A stretch of DNA of 64,000 nt from JABWBH01 sp964526695 (GTDB lineage: Bacteria; Planctomycetota; Phycisphaerae; UBA1845), in the NCBI GenBank assembly GCA_964526695.1, contig CAZGJA010000091.1, positions 1 through 64,000 on the forward strand. The letters are read 5' to 3'. How positions within the stretch are numbered: the first letter of the stretch is position 1; each line of letters begins with the position of its first letter. Positions 16,310 through 25,309 of the stretch are shown here, one piece after another. The notes beneath the pieces are model-generated. The model was not told where the DNA came from. It did not search any database and saw only the letters and a program-made list of their open reading frames with translations. The position numbers and the translations under genes were made by a program.

Positions 16310-16804
16310 ATGAACATCACACAAATCACACAACGCGCCGGCGCGCATAAGCGTAAGCGGCGCATCGGCCGGGGGCCCGGCAGCGGGTGCGGCAAGACGT
16401 CCGGTCGTGGGCACAAGGGCGCGGGGTCGCGTTCCGGCTGGTCCATCCGAGGGCTGGCGGAAGGCGGTGCGATGCCGACGTATCGCCGGCTGCCGAAGCG
16501 CGGGTTCAGCAATTTCAAGTTCCGCGTGGAGTACACGGTGGTCAACGTGTCGGATCTGGAGGCGGCGTTCCCCGCCGGCGCCAGCGTGGACGCGGACTCG
16601 CTGCTGGCGAGCGGCGTGGTGCGGCACCTGCGCTATCCGATCAAAATCCTCGGCACGGGCGAGTTGAAGAAGAAACTGACGGTGACGGCGGCGAAGTTCA
16701 GCAAGTCGGCACAGCAGAAGATCGAGGCGGTCGGCGGATCCATCAAGGCGTGCGAGTGCTGCTGCGCTGAAGCGGCGGCCTGCACAACCGGACCGCAGGG
16801 GTGA
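16310..16804 (+). CDS. rplO: 50S ribosomal protein L15
   Basis: The 164-residue product is L15: the basic Gly-rich start KRKRRIGRGPGSGCGKTSGR and GHKGAGSRSG, then FEGGQMPL-like LAEGGAMPTYRRLPKRGFSN. The C-terminal tail contains a Cys cluster (CECCCAEAAACTTG) not typical of L15. The gene ends 4 bases before secY, as in classic spc operons. Confidence 0.95.
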   Translation: MNITQITQRAGAHKRKRRIGRGPGSGCGKTSGRGHKGAGSRSGWSIRGLAEGGAMPTYRRLPKRGFSNFKFRVEYTVVNVSDLEAAFPAGASVDADSLLASGVVRHLRYPIKILGTGELKKKLTVTAAKFSKSAQQKIEAVGGSIKACECCCAEAAACTTGPQG

Positions 16805-16808
16805 AGGC

Positions 16809-18179
16809 GTGAACATCCTCCGAGCGTTCATCAATGTTTTCAAGATCCCGGAGCTGAGGAACAAGATCCTCTTCACCGTGGGTCTCCTCATGATTTACCG
16901 CGTGGGGTTCGTCATCCCCGTTCCCGGCGTGGACCAGAAGGCCATGTCGGGCATGGGCAACCTCGGGGGGCTGGCGGACTACTTCCAGCTTTTCACGGGC
17001 GGCAACCTGTCGCAGAGCACGATCTTCGGTCTGGGCATCATGCCGTACATCTCGGCGTCGATTATCTTTCAGTTGCTGATGCCCGTCATTCCCGCGCTGG
17101 AGCGGCTGTCGAAGGAAGGGCAGTCGGGCATGCGCAAGATCAACGAGTACCAGCGCTATGCGACCGTCGGGCTCTGCGCGTTTCAAGCGCTGGTGTGGAT
17201 GCGGTACCTTTCCTCGCAAAACTACATCTACCCGGATCTCCAGGGCGGGTTTTTCGGCATGACGTTCTCGTACTGCGCCATGTCGCTGATTGTGCTGACC
17301 AGCGGCACGCTGTTCATGATGTGGCTGGGTGAGCAGATTGACGAGTACGGCATCGGCAACGGCATCTCGCTGATCATCATGGCGGGCATCGTGTCGCGCA
17401 TGCCCACCGCGATGGGTTACATCTGGAACAACGCCACGTCCCAGTTCGGCAGCAGCGATTCGACGAAGATGGACCCGGCGAAGATTCTCTTCCTCGTCGT
17501 GGCGTTCGTCGGGGTCATTGCCGCGTCGATCCTGATTACGCAGGGTCAGCGCCGGATTCCGATCCAGCAGGCCAAGCAGACGCGCGGGCGTCGCGTGTTC
17601 GGCGGGCAGCGCCAGTACCTGCCGCTGCGCGTCAACCACGGCGGCGTGATGCCGATCATCTTCGCCAGCACGCTGCTGATTTTCCCGCAGATGCTGTTGA
17701 GCGGGCTTTCGTCGGCGTTTCCGACGGTTCGCACGCTGCGGTATCTGACGGAATGGTTCCAGAGCGGGGCGTTTCCGTATATTGTGTCCTACGTCGCTTT
17801 GGTGTACTTTTTCGCGTACTTCTGGACGAGCGTGCAGTTTCGACCCAAGGACATGGCCAACAGCCTGCGCGACGGCGGCAGCTTCATCCCCGGACTTCGA
17901 CCGGGCAAGCGCACGGCGGACTACCTGGATCGGGTCATGGCGCGGATCACCTACGTCGGCGCGGGTTTCCTGGCGCTGATCGCCCTGATCCCCACCCTGG
18001 TGGCCCAGCAGCTTAAGGTGCCCTTCATGGTGTCGGCTTTCCTGGGAGGCACGGGTCTGCTGATCGTGGTCAGCGTGGCGCTTGACCTGGTGCAGCGCAT
18101 TGAGGCGAATTTGATCATGCGGAACTATCCGGGGTTCCTCGGCGGCTCTGGACCGATCCGCGGTGAGCGCGATACGTGA
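16809..18179 (+). CDS. secY: Preprotein translocase subunit SecY
   Basis: The 456-residue product has ten hydrophobic segments and SecY signatures: PGVDQKAMSG at the first periplasmic loop, GIMPYISASIIFQLL, YGIGNGISLIIMAGI, and YFYTSVQF-like YFFAYFWTSVQFRPKDMAN. With SecE and SecG it forms the protein-conducting channel of the inner membrane. It starts at GTG 16809. It is followed by map; adk, common at this position, is missing. Confidence 0.97.
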   Translation: MNILRAFINVFKIPELRNKILFTVGLLMIYRVGFVIPVPGVDQKAMSGMGNLGGLADYFQLFTGGNLSQSTIFGLGIMPYISASIIFQLLMPVIPALERLSKEGQSGMRKINEYQRYATVGLCAFQALVWMRYLSSQNYIYPDLQGGFFGMTFSYCAMSLIVLTSGTLFMMWLGEQIDEYGIGNGISLIIMAGIVSRMPTAMGYIWNNATSQFGSSDSTKMDPAKILFLVVAFVGVIAASILITQGQRRIPIQQAKQTRGRRVFGGQRQYLPLRVNHGGVMPIIFASTLLIFPQMLLSGLSSAFPTVRTLRYLTEWFQSGAFPYIVSYVALVYFFAYFWTSVQFRPKDMANSLRDGGSFIPGLRPGKRTADYLDRVMARITYVGAGFLALIALIPTLVAQQLKVPFMVSAFLGGTGLLIVVSVALDLVQRIEANLIMRNYPGFLGGSGPIRGERDT

Positions 18180-18256
18180 CGCAGGCGACGGTCATTGCGG
18201 CGGGGGGACGCGTCCGCGAGGGGGGCGCCCAGGCAACGCCCGAGCCGACGAGGGAC

Positions 18257-19063
18257 ATGGGACGTCAGGGCATCATCCTCAAGAGCGAACGCGAGATCGG
18301 GATGATGCGCCGGGCCGGGTTGCTGGTGAATAAGGTTCTGACGGAAGCCCGCAAGGTCACGCGTCCCGGGGTTTCGACGGCGGACCTGAACGATCTGGCG
18401 GAGAAGATGATCGCCGAGGCCGGCGCCAAGGCGCTGTTCAAGGGCGTGGTGAATAAGGAGGCGAAGTACCCCTTTCCCGCGGCCTTGTGCACGAGCGTGA
18501 ACGAGGCGGTGGTGCATGGGATTCCCAACCGGATCCCGCTGCGGGAAGGCGACATCGTCAGTCTGGACTGCGGCGTGCAGCTCGAAGGCTACTGCGGCGA
18601 CGCGGCGCTGACGATCGCGGTGGGCGAGGTGAAGCCCGAAGTGCAGCGGCTGATGCGCACGGCGCATGAGACGCTGCTGCTGGCGATCCGGGAAATCCGC
18701 CCGGGGCGGCGGTGGAGCGAGATCGCGCGGCAACTGCAGGCGAAGGTGGAGTTGGCCAAGATGGGCGTGGTCCGCGACTTCGTGGGTCACGGCATCGGAC
18801 GCGGGATGCACGAGGAGCCGAAGGTTCCCAACTACTGGGACCGCAAGCGGAAGGACATGGACTTTCTGCTGGTTCCGCGGCTGGTGATCGCGGTGGAGCC
18901 GATGGTGAACCTCGGCACGCACGAGGTGTGCTACGCGGACAAGGACAAGTGGACGGTGCGGACGCGCGACGGCAAGCCCGCGGCGCATTACGAGCACACC
19001 GTCGCGGTGACGGAAACGGGTTGCGACGTGCTGACGCTCGGCGAGGACGGGTCGGGCTGGTAA
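18257..19063 (+). CDS. map: Type I methionine aminopeptidase
   Basis: The product (268 residues from ATG 18257) removes the initiator Met from new proteins. It contains GIILKSEREIGMMRRAGLLV, SVNEAVVHGIPN, DIVSLDCGVQLEGYCGDAAL (metal ligands), GHGIGRGMHEEPKVPNY and AVEPMVNLGT (Glu ligand). A GTG at 18176 overlapping the secY stop would add 27 unrelated residues; I prefer the ATG that starts just before the fold. Placement between secY and rpmJ suits co-translational processing. Confidence 0.95.
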   Translation: MGRQGIILKSEREIGMMRRAGLLVNKVLTEARKVTRPGVSTADLNDLAEKMIAEAGAKALFKGVVNKEAKYPFPAALCTSVNEAVVHGIPNRIPLREGDIVSLDCGVQLEGYCGDAALTIAVGEVKPEVQRLMRTAHETLLLAIREIRPGRRWSEIARQLQAKVELAKMGVVRDFVGHGIGRGMHEEPKVPNYWDRKRKDMDFLLVPRLVIAVEPMVNLGTHEVCYADKDKWTVRTRDGKPAAHYEHTVAVTETGCDVLTLGEDGSGW

Positions 19064-19075
19064 GGGGGAGTGGTC

Positions 19076-19189
19076 ATGAAAGTGCGGGCGAGCGTTCGAC
19101 GCATCTGCGAGAACTGCAAAGTCATCAAGCGCCGCGGAGTGGTGCGGGTCATCTGCACCAATCCGCGCCATAAGCAGCGTCAAGGCTGA
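19076..19189 (+). CDS. rpmJ: 50S ribosomal protein L36
   Basis: This small gene encodes 37 residues starting MKVRASVRRICENCKVI and ending CTNPRHKQRQG. The C-x2-C ... C-x4-H pattern is the zinc site of the C+ form of L36. GGGGGAG lies shortly before the ATG. It lies 12 bases after map and 14 before rpsM; infA, often next to it, is absent. Confidence 0.95.
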   Translation: MKVRASVRRICENCKVIKRRGVVRVICTNPRHKQRQG

Positions 19190-19203
19190 AAAGGAGAACG
19201 GCG

Positions 19204-19593
19204 GTGCCGCGTATTTCCGGTGTCGATATTCCGTCGGACAAGCGCATCGAATACGCGCTTCAGTACATCTTCGGCGTGGGGCACTACACAGCCCGGCTGG
19301 TGCTCAAGGAGGCCGGCATTGATCCGGGTCGCAAGGCCAAGGATCTGACCGAAGACGACGTGTCGCACATTGCGACGATTTTGGACCGCGACCACCAGGT
19401 GGAGGGGCAGCTTCGCCGTTCGGTTCAGAGCAACATCGCGCGGCTGCGGGACATCCGCTGCTATCGCGGGTGGCGGCATCGGGCGGGTCTGCCGGTGCGG
19501 GGTCAGCGAACGCGGACCAACGCGAGAACGCGGAAGGGTCCGCGTAAGACGGTGGCGGGCAAGAAGGGCGTGAAGGAGCTGGGTCGTGGCTAA
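19204..19593 (+). CDS. rpsM: 30S ribosomal protein S13
   Basis: The 129-residue product is S13: PRISGVDIPSDKRIEYALQY, then LRRSVQSNIARLRDIRCYRG and the C-terminal GLPVRGQRTRTNARTRKGPR. S13 bridges the subunits and contacts P-site tRNA. It starts with GTG after AAGGAGAACG and overlaps rpsK by 8 bases. Confidence 0.97.
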   Translation: MPRISGVDIPSDKRIEYALQYIFGVGHYTARLVLKEAGIDPGRKAKDLTEDDVSHIATILDRDHQVEGQLRRSVQSNIARLRDIRCYRGWRHRAGLPVRGQRTRTNARTRKGPRKTVAGKKGVKELGRG

Positions 19594-19972
19594 GCGAGCA
19601 GGCAGCAAGAAGAAGGTGCGTCGCAGCGTGTCCCGCGGCATCGCGCACGTGAAGGCGTCGTTCAACAACACGCTGGTGACGATCACGGACGTCAGCGGGG
19701 AGGTTCTGTGCTGGTCTTCGGCGGGCACGGTGGGCTTTAAGGGGACGCGCAAGAGCACGCCGTTCGCGGCGCAGCGAGCCGCTGAACGCGCCGCGCAGGC
19801 CGCTCGGAAGTACGGCATGAGCGAAGTTGAAGTCCGCGTGAAAGGACCAGGCGGCGGGCGCGAGTCGGCGATCACGGCGCTGCAAAGCGGCGGATTGCGG
19901 ATTCAGTCCATCGAGGACGTGACGCCGCTGCCGCACAACGGCTGCCGCCCGAGGAAGCGGCGTCGCGTGTGA
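19586..19972 (+). CDS. rpsK: 30S ribosomal protein S11
   Basis: The 128-residue product is S11: GIAHVKASFNNTLVTITDV, GFKGTRKSTPFAAQ and TPLPHNGCRPRKRRRV at the end. S11 lines the platform near the E site. It starts at a GTG inside the end of rpsM, indicating translational coupling. Confidence 0.97.
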   Translation: MAKRAGSKKKVRRSVSRGIAHVKASFNNTLVTITDVSGEVLCWSSAGTVGFKGTRKSTPFAAQRAAERAAQAARKYGMSEVEVRVKGPGGGRESAITALQSGGLRIQSIEDVTPLPHNGCRPRKRRRV

Positions 19973-20103
19973 TGCTGCGCGGTTCGCGGCTTGGAGCCAG
20001 GGCGTTGCCGGTTGATCGCCGGACGAAGTGAGGAGCCGGGAGCGGGCAAGGCGGGTCGGCGTCGGCGACGATTAAGCAAGATTCAGGATACGCAGGAAAC
20101 ACG

Positions 20104-20733
20104 ATGTCACGTTATCTGGGACCGGTGTGCCGACTGTGCCGACGCGAGGGCATCAAGCTGATGCTCAAGGGCGTGCGGTGCGAGACGGCCAAATGTGCGA
20201 TGGAGAAGCAGTGGCGCAACAAGCCGCCGGGCATGCACGCCTGGCGTCGTCGCGCCGCGGGCAACTACGGAATGCGCCTGCGCGAAAAGCAGAAGGTGAA
20301 GCGCTACTACGGCGTGTTCGAGAAGCAGTTCTCCATCTACTTCGCCATGGCGGAGAAGGGGAAGACCAACACGGGCGAAATGCTGTTGTCGCTGCTGGAG
20401 CGGCGGCTGGACAACGTCGTCTGGAAGCTGGGGTTCGCCGCGTCGCACAAGGCCAGCCGGCAACTGATCACGCACGGGCACATTTACGTGAACGGGCGGC
20501 GGGTGAACAAGCCGAGCTACCTGGTTCGCTCGGGCGACAAGATCAGCGTCAAGCCGGCGGAGCGGAGCCGCAAGCTGGTGGACCGCACGCTGGGCGACGG
20601 CGTCCCGCAGATGCAGGAATGGCTGCAACTGGACCGCAACAACCTCGAAGGCACGGTGGTGTCGCTGCCGACGCGCGAGGATGTTCAGATTCCGGTCGAA
20701 GATCAGCTCATCATCGAGTTCTGCAGTCGTTAA
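20104..20733 (+). CDS. rpsD: 30S ribosomal protein S4, zinc-binding form
   Basis: The 209-residue product is S4: MSRYLGPVCRLCRREG at the start with a C-x2-C ... C-x5-C zinc site (CRLC, later CETAKC), the S4 RNA-binding domain RRLDNVVWKLGFAASHKASR with HIYVNGRRVNKPSYLV. S4 is a primary 16S-binding protein. It is followed by rpoA after about 70 bases. Confidence 0.97.
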   Translation: MSRYLGPVCRLCRREGIKLMLKGVRCETAKCAMEKQWRNKPPGMHAWRRRAAGNYGMRLREKQKVKRYYGVFEKQFSIYFAMAEKGKTNTGEMLLSLLERRLDNVVWKLGFAASHKASRQLITHGHIYVNGRRVNKPSYLVRSGDKISVKPAERSRKLVDRTLGDGVPQMQEWLQLDRNNLEGTVVSLPTREDVQIPVEDQLIIEFCSR

Positions 20734-20805
20734 TCACCTGTCGGGGTGGTGGATCAGAAGGGCGGCGCCGGTCGTGCGACGCCGGGATTTCAGGAGGTTG
20801 ACCCG

Positions 20806-21939
20806 ATGCGCATTATGTGGCGCGGTTTCGAGCTGCCGGCTCGTTTGGCCAAGGACGACGCGGCGAGCACCGAAACGTACGGGAAGTTCATTATTGAGCC
20901 GTTCGAGCGGGGCTTCGGCACGACGATCGGCAACTCCATGCGCCGGGTGCTGCTCTCCAGCCTCGAGGGCGCGGCGGTGCGCTCGGTCCGCATCGAGGGG
21001 GCGTCGCACGAGTTTTCCAGCATTGAGGGCGTGCTCGAGGACGTGACGGACATCATCCTCAACGTCAAGCGCGTGGTCATCAGTGCGGACCTCGGAGAGG
21101 CCGTCACCACCGTCCATGTCAGCCGCGAGAAGGCGGGAGAGATTCGCGCCGGGGACATTGAGGCTGACGCGGGCATCGAGGTCGTCAACCCCGAGCAGCT
21201 CATCTGCACGCTGACGTCCAACGTGTCGTTCAAGATGGAGATGAAGGTTGGTATGGGGCGCGGCTACGCACCGGCCGACGAGAACCGCAACGTGGATGCC
21301 GAGCTGGGCGCGATCGCCGTGGATTCGATCTACTCGCCGGTGCTTCGCGTGCGGTATCGCACGGAGGACACGCGCGTCGGTCAGCTTACGAATTACGACC
21401 GGCTCATTCTGGAAGTGTGGACGCGCGGCACGACGTCGCCCGAGCAGGCGGTGGTCGAGGCCGCGAAAATCCTGCGGAAGCACCTCAACCCGTTCGTGCA
21501 GTACGAGGTTCCCGGCTCGGACATGGTTTCGAGCGTCAAGCGTCCGGCGATGGCGTCGGCTCCGGTCAGTTCGGAGCTGGCGGGCATTCTCGATCGTCCG
21601 CTGTCCACGCTGGAGCTTTCCGCGCGGGCGAGCAACTGCCTGGATTCGGCGCGCATCACGGTGATCCGGCAGTTGGTGTCGATGACCGAGACGGACCTGC
21701 TGAACCTGCGCAGTTTCGGCAAGACCTCCTTGACGGAAGTGAAGAAGCGGCTGCTGGACTTGGGCTTGAGTCTGGGCATGAGCACCGGCGACGCTCCCGC
21801 GCCTTCGTCGCCGCCGCCGGTCAATCCGGTGATGAGCCGGCTGCCGACGGCGCATCTGCCGATGCGGGATCTGGGCGGTCAGAGCGCGGGATCGGGTGAA
21901 GAGCATCGTGTGATCGGCGACGTGGGCGTCACGTCTTGA
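20806..21939 (+). CDS. rpoA: DNA-directed RNA polymerase subunit alpha
   Basis: The product (377 residues) has the alpha N-terminal dimerisation domain (FIIEPFERGFGTTIGNSMRR, LLSSLEGAAV) and the C-terminal HhH domain (ELSARASNCLDSARI, LRSFGKTSLTEVKKRL). The N-domain assembles the polymerase core and the C-domain binds UP elements and activators. AGGAGG lies 8 bases before ATG 20806, deciding the start. A Pro/Ser-rich tail of about 45 residues extends beyond the usual end. Confidence 0.97.
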   Translation: MRIMWRGFELPARLAKDDAASTETYGKFIIEPFERGFGTTIGNSMRRVLLSSLEGAAVRSVRIEGASHEFSSIEGVLEDVTDIILNVKRVVISADLGEAVTTVHVSREKAGEIRAGDIEADAGIEVVNPEQLICTLTSNVSFKMEMKVGMGRGYAPADENRNVDAELGAIAVDSIYSPVLRVRYRTEDTRVGQLTNYDRLILEVWTRGTTSPEQAVVEAAKILRKHLNPFVQYEVPGSDMVSSVKRPAMASAPVSSELAGILDRPLSTLELSARASNCLDSARITVIRQLVSMTETDLLNLRSFGKTSLTEVKKRLLDLGLSLGMSTGDAPAPSSPPPVNPVMSRLPTAHLPMRDLGGQSAGSGEEHRVIGDVGVTS

Positions 21940-22007
21940 GGATTGAGCGAGCGTTGGGGGCCGTTGCGGAATGGGACGGCGCGGTTTGCCGAGAGAGTGG
22001 ATAGACC

Positions 22008-22643
22008 ATGAGACATCGTATTGCACATCGAAAATTCAACCGCACCAAGGAGCACCGCTCGGCGCTTCGCCGCAACCTTGTGCAGAACCTTGTCGAGCAC
22101 GGCAGCATCCGCACGACGCTTCCCAAGGCCAAGGATCTTCGGCCCTTCGTGGAGAAGATGATCACGCTGGCGAAGCGTGCGCACGCCTCGGGAAAGAACC
22201 AGAACGCTCCGGCCAGCCTTCGGGCGCGCCGCCAACTGCACAAGCACCTCAGCGACCGCTCGATCGTTCCCGCCGCACACCGCAGCGACTACGCCAACAT
22301 GAGCGACGCGCATCGCCTTGCCACGCTTCAGTCGGCCAGTGGCCGCCGCTACCGCACGGGCGAGCCGAAGGGTCGGCTGGCCTTTACGGGCGAGTCCGTC
22401 CTGCATCGGCTGATCGAGGTGATTGCCCCGAAGTTCGCGGATCGCCCCGGCGGCTACACGCGGGTCATCAAGCTGGCGGACCGCCGCGTGGGCGACCACA
22501 GCCCGCTGGCGATCCTGCAACTGGTGGGGGATGAGACCGGTCCCGGATCGCTCGCCAAGCCGAAGCGCAGCGCGCGCAAGCGCCGGACCGACGCCCGTTA
22601 CGCCGCGGCGGTCAAGGCGGTCAAAGGCGCGGCCAAGGCGTAA
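22008..22643 (+). CDS. rplQ: 50S ribosomal protein L17, extended
   Basis: The N-terminal 65 residues (MRHRIAHRKFNRTKEHRSAL, TTLPKAKDLRPFVEKMITLA) and the motif FADRPGGYTRVIKL identify L17. At 211 residues it is much longer than the usual 116-130: an insertion of about 45 residues (around HLSDRSIVPAAHRSDYANMS) splits the fold, and a basic Lys/Arg/Ala tail of about 45 residues follows. It closes the alpha operon. Confidence 0.95.
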   Translation: MRHRIAHRKFNRTKEHRSALRRNLVQNLVEHGSIRTTLPKAKDLRPFVEKMITLAKRAHASGKNQNAPASLRARRQLHKHLSDRSIVPAAHRSDYANMSDAHRLATLQSASGRRYRTGEPKGRLAFTGESVLHRLIEVIAPKFADRPGGYTRVIKLADRRVGDHSPLAILQLVGDETGPGSLAKPKRSARKRRTDARYAAAVKAVKGAAKA

Positions 22644-22861
22644 ACTCCTCTACTGCGTCTCCAGACGGCTCCGGTTGCCGGGCTTCGGAATGGCGTGATA
22701 CTGCGATGGTGCAGGGCAATCGTCGGGAGGTTCTGGGTTCCGTAGAGCCTGGGATTTTTTGATCATGCGCTGCGGCAAAGCTCCGGCGTGAGCGTGGCCC
22801 ACTGCCTTCGGCGGGCGAAAACACCCTTTCGTACGGGGTGACATCGAAAAGATCCCAAGCT

Positions 22862-23182
22862 CGAAGGGGCGATCAATCCGCTGGTGAAGCGCCTTCAGGC
22901 CGGTTCCGCCATGAACGAGGCGGCGCTTTTCAGAGCCGCGCCCATGAGGAAGCGGTCCGCCATCAGTACCGCGCCTGTGAGGAAGCGGGTTCTTTGTAAC
23001 GGCCCTACGCACACCGACGCCACGCAGCTTTCGTTTCCGGCGACCGACACGCGCACGCCGTATCTGGCCACCTTCGACGGCGCCGACGGCGGCAAGCCCG
23101 CGCACTACAGCTCCGCTGGATCAACACCAAAGGCCAGCCGGGACCGTCGAGCGAAACGGCCACGGCGACCGTGGGGGCGTGA
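22862..23182 (+). pseudogene. Decayed copy of the gene family seen at 25310-25972
   Basis: One frame reads PLVKRLQAGSAMNEAALFRA, and after a damaged centre TRTPYLATFDGADGGKPAH. A frameshift then separates it from LRWINTKGQPGPSSETATATVGA with a TGA at 23180. The same segments, LIRRLQAG and TRSPYLATYEGADGGKPAH, occur intact at 25310-25972, and 29 bases (23111-23139 and 25901-25929) are identical. The centre has been invaded by two copies of a CCGCTTCCTCAxGGGCGCGGC-type repeat (about 22936-22990). I read it as a dead duplicate. Confidence 0.65.
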
Positions 23183-23210
23183 GAATCTCGTGCCTGTGAG
23201 AGGAATCCCC

Positions 23211-23909
23211 GTGAAGCTGCTCGCTTTCGATATTGAGATATCCAACGTATTCGACCTTCGCCCCGGTGAGGATCTTGAGAAGTACGCCCCCTTTGACGTG
23301 GCCGTAGCCGCTACGCAGATTGAAGCCGGTGAGCACCGCGTCTGGGTCTCGCCCGCTCCTGACGGTAACCCTCAGGTCAATCTGCAGCGCCAGCACGCGC
23401 GGGAACTGCTCGACTATCTGGAAGAGATGCAACGCAACGGGTACGCCGTTTGCGCTTGGAACGGATTGAGTTTCGACCTGCAATGGCTCGCCCGCGCGGC
23501 GGGTGAAGCAACGACCGCGTCGCGTATCGCCTTGGCAATGTATGACCCGATGTTTCAGTTCTTCAAGTTGAGAGGCTTCCCTGTCGGACTCGCCGCCGTG
23601 GCTGATGGGTTGGGAGTCGGCATGAAGAAAACGATGGACGCCGCAGATGCGCCGCGCGAATGGCGGGCTGGTAACCACAAGCGCGTCTGCGATTATGTGT
23701 TGGGCGACGCGCGGATGACCAACGAAGTCGTAGCTGCCATCCTTCAGCACGGTCACATCGCTTGGATAACCCAGCGCGGCAAGCGATCCGTGGTCGCGAT
23801 TCCGCAGCTACGCACCGTCGAAGATTGTCTTGGTGACCCAATGCCGGACCAGTCCTGGATGAGCATCCCGATTCCCCAGGAGAAGTTCACCCGGTGGCTG
23901 TCAGCATAG
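23211..23909 (+). CDS. Predicted 3'-5' exonuclease of the DEDD/RNase H-like fold
   Basis: The 232-residue product starts KLLAFDIEISNVFDL with the D-x-E of exonuclease motif I. CAWNGLSFDLQWLA gives the motif II Asp, and CDYVLGDARMTNEVV has the Tyr-x3-Asp spacing of motif III. This suggests a DEDDy-type 3'-5' exonuclease acting on DNA or RNA. GAGAGGA at 23198-23204 precedes the GTG at 23211. A longer open frame runs upstream through the pseudogene and should not be included. It is followed by a second DnaQ-fold gene after 68 bases. Confidence 0.65.
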   Translation: MKLLAFDIEISNVFDLRPGEDLEKYAPFDVAVAATQIEAGEHRVWVSPAPDGNPQVNLQRQHARELLDYLEEMQRNGYAVCAWNGLSFDLQWLARAAGEATTASRIALAMYDPMFQFFKLRGFPVGLAAVADGLGVGMKKTMDAADAPREWRAGNHKRVCDYVLGDARMTNEVVAAILQHGHIAWITQRGKRSVVAIPQLRTVEDCLGDPMPDQSWMSIPIPQEKFTRWLSA

Positions 23910-23977
23910 CGATACGTGACCGCCGGTGACGATTGGGGCGTGAAGAAGTAGGTTCCGGGTTGTTTGGAGAGGCGCGT

Positions 23978-25264
23978 ATGAACGGACAAGCACCGCATTT
24001 TACGCTCGTCGATTTGGAAACAACCGGCCTGTTCGCACGGAGTACCGATCGCGTCGTCGAGATCGCGGCCTTGAGGCTGGACTCGGAAGCCAATGTTCTC
24101 GACGAATACTGCACGCTCGTTAATCCCGGCCGTGACATCGGACCCACGCGGATTCATGGCATCGAGGCATGGGAAGTGGTGGATGCCCCGACGTTTCCCG
24201 AAATCTTGGGGGACATTGCGTCCCGTTTATTTGATACTGTCGCAGTTGCCCACAATGCTACGTTCGACTTGGGGTTTCTGTCGGCTGAGTTCGTCCGAGC
24301 TGGCAGTCCGCTGCCGGAAATTCGGTATCTTTGTACGCTTCAAATGGCAGCAACGGTAGATGCCGACATTCCGTCTCGTAAGCTCGAAGCTTTGTGTGAG
24401 TATTTCGATGTGCCCTTGCCGCGGGCACACTCAGCAATCGACGATGCGCGAGCAACCGCCGGATTACTGAGAATCTTCTTGCGCGGGACCAGCCGTCGGA
24501 GCAGGGTTAGCGAGTCGCTGCCGTTCAGGGATTTCCACGGGACTGGAACGGCGTGGCCTGCTCGAGAATCGAATGGGCGGATTTGCGTGCGCGGGCAACA
24601 GCGCTGTCCTACGGAACTTGGGGCAGATTTCATTTCGCGACTGGTCGGGCGGTTGCCGCACTCCGCGGGAGCTCCCGTCAACCTCCAAGAGTATCTGAGT
24701 CTCTTGGACCGAGTGATCGAGGACCGATGCGTAACCGCAGACGAGTCGGAGAAGTTGTTCGAGGCAGCCGCAAGCTTGGGACTGAGCCGCGAACAGGTAA
24801 CGGGCGCGCATCCAGAATACGTTCAAAGTCTCGTTTCAACGGCTTTGGAAGATCAGGTCCTTTCAGACTTTGAGGTACGCGATTTGGAGGCAGTGTCTAG
24901 ACTCCTCTCAGTCTCCGACGCGGCTTTGCAGTTGATGATTCAGACCGCCCGCTCTCTAACACCGAAGGCAGAGAGCGAGGTCATCGCGGATTCCACCGTG
25001 GACAGCGTGCGCGGCCGTTGGATCTGCTTCACGGGGGATCTGAATGCCTGCTTGGATGGCAACCCGATCGACCGCGAGTTTGCCGAGCGCACAGCCGCTG
25101 ATCGCGGCATGATCGTCAAGAGCGGGGTTTCGCGTAAATTGGACTTTCTTGTCGCGGCAGACCCGGATTCGAGTTCGGGCAAGGCGAAGAAAGCTCGTGA
25201 ATATGGCACACGGATCATCTCGGAAGCACAGTTTTGGAGAATGATGGGCGTCCAAGTTGAGTGA
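23978..25264 (+). CDS. DnaQ-like exonuclease with C-terminal BRCT domain
   Basis: Residues 1-180 are a DEDDh exonuclease: FTLVDLETTGLFA (motif I), VAHNATFDLGFL (motif II) and HSAIDDARATAGL (motif III His-x4-Asp). A middle region of about 150 residues contains LLDRVIEDRCVTADESEKLF, a repeated helical element. Residues 350-428 (RGRWICFTGDLNACL, GVSRKLDFLVAADPDSSSGK, IISEAQFWRMM) form a BRCT domain of the DNA-ligase or DnaQ-BRCT type. It probably trims DNA ends in repair or replication. The GC content is visibly lower than in the ribosomal block. Confidence 0.85.
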   Translation: MNGQAPHFTLVDLETTGLFARSTDRVVEIAALRLDSEANVLDEYCTLVNPGRDIGPTRIHGIEAWEVVDAPTFPEILGDIASRLFDTVAVAHNATFDLGFLSAEFVRAGSPLPEIRYLCTLQMAATVDADIPSRKLEALCEYFDVPLPRAHSAIDDARATAGLLRIFLRGTSRRSRVSESLPFRDFHGTGTAWPARESNGRICVRGQQRCPTELGADFISRLVGRLPHSAGAPVNLQEYLSLLDRVIEDRCVTADESEKLFEAAASLGLSREQVTGAHPEYVQSLVSTALEDQVLSDFEVRDLEAVSRLLSVSDAALQLMIQTARSLTPKAESEVIADSTVDSVRGRWICFTGDLNACLDGNPIDREFAERTAADRGMIVKSGVSRKLDFLVAADPDSSSGKAKKAREYGTRIISEAQFWRMMGVQVE

Positions 25265-25309
25265 AGGTTGTTTGTGGCGTTGCTCTCACAATGATAGATG
25301 TGACGATCC

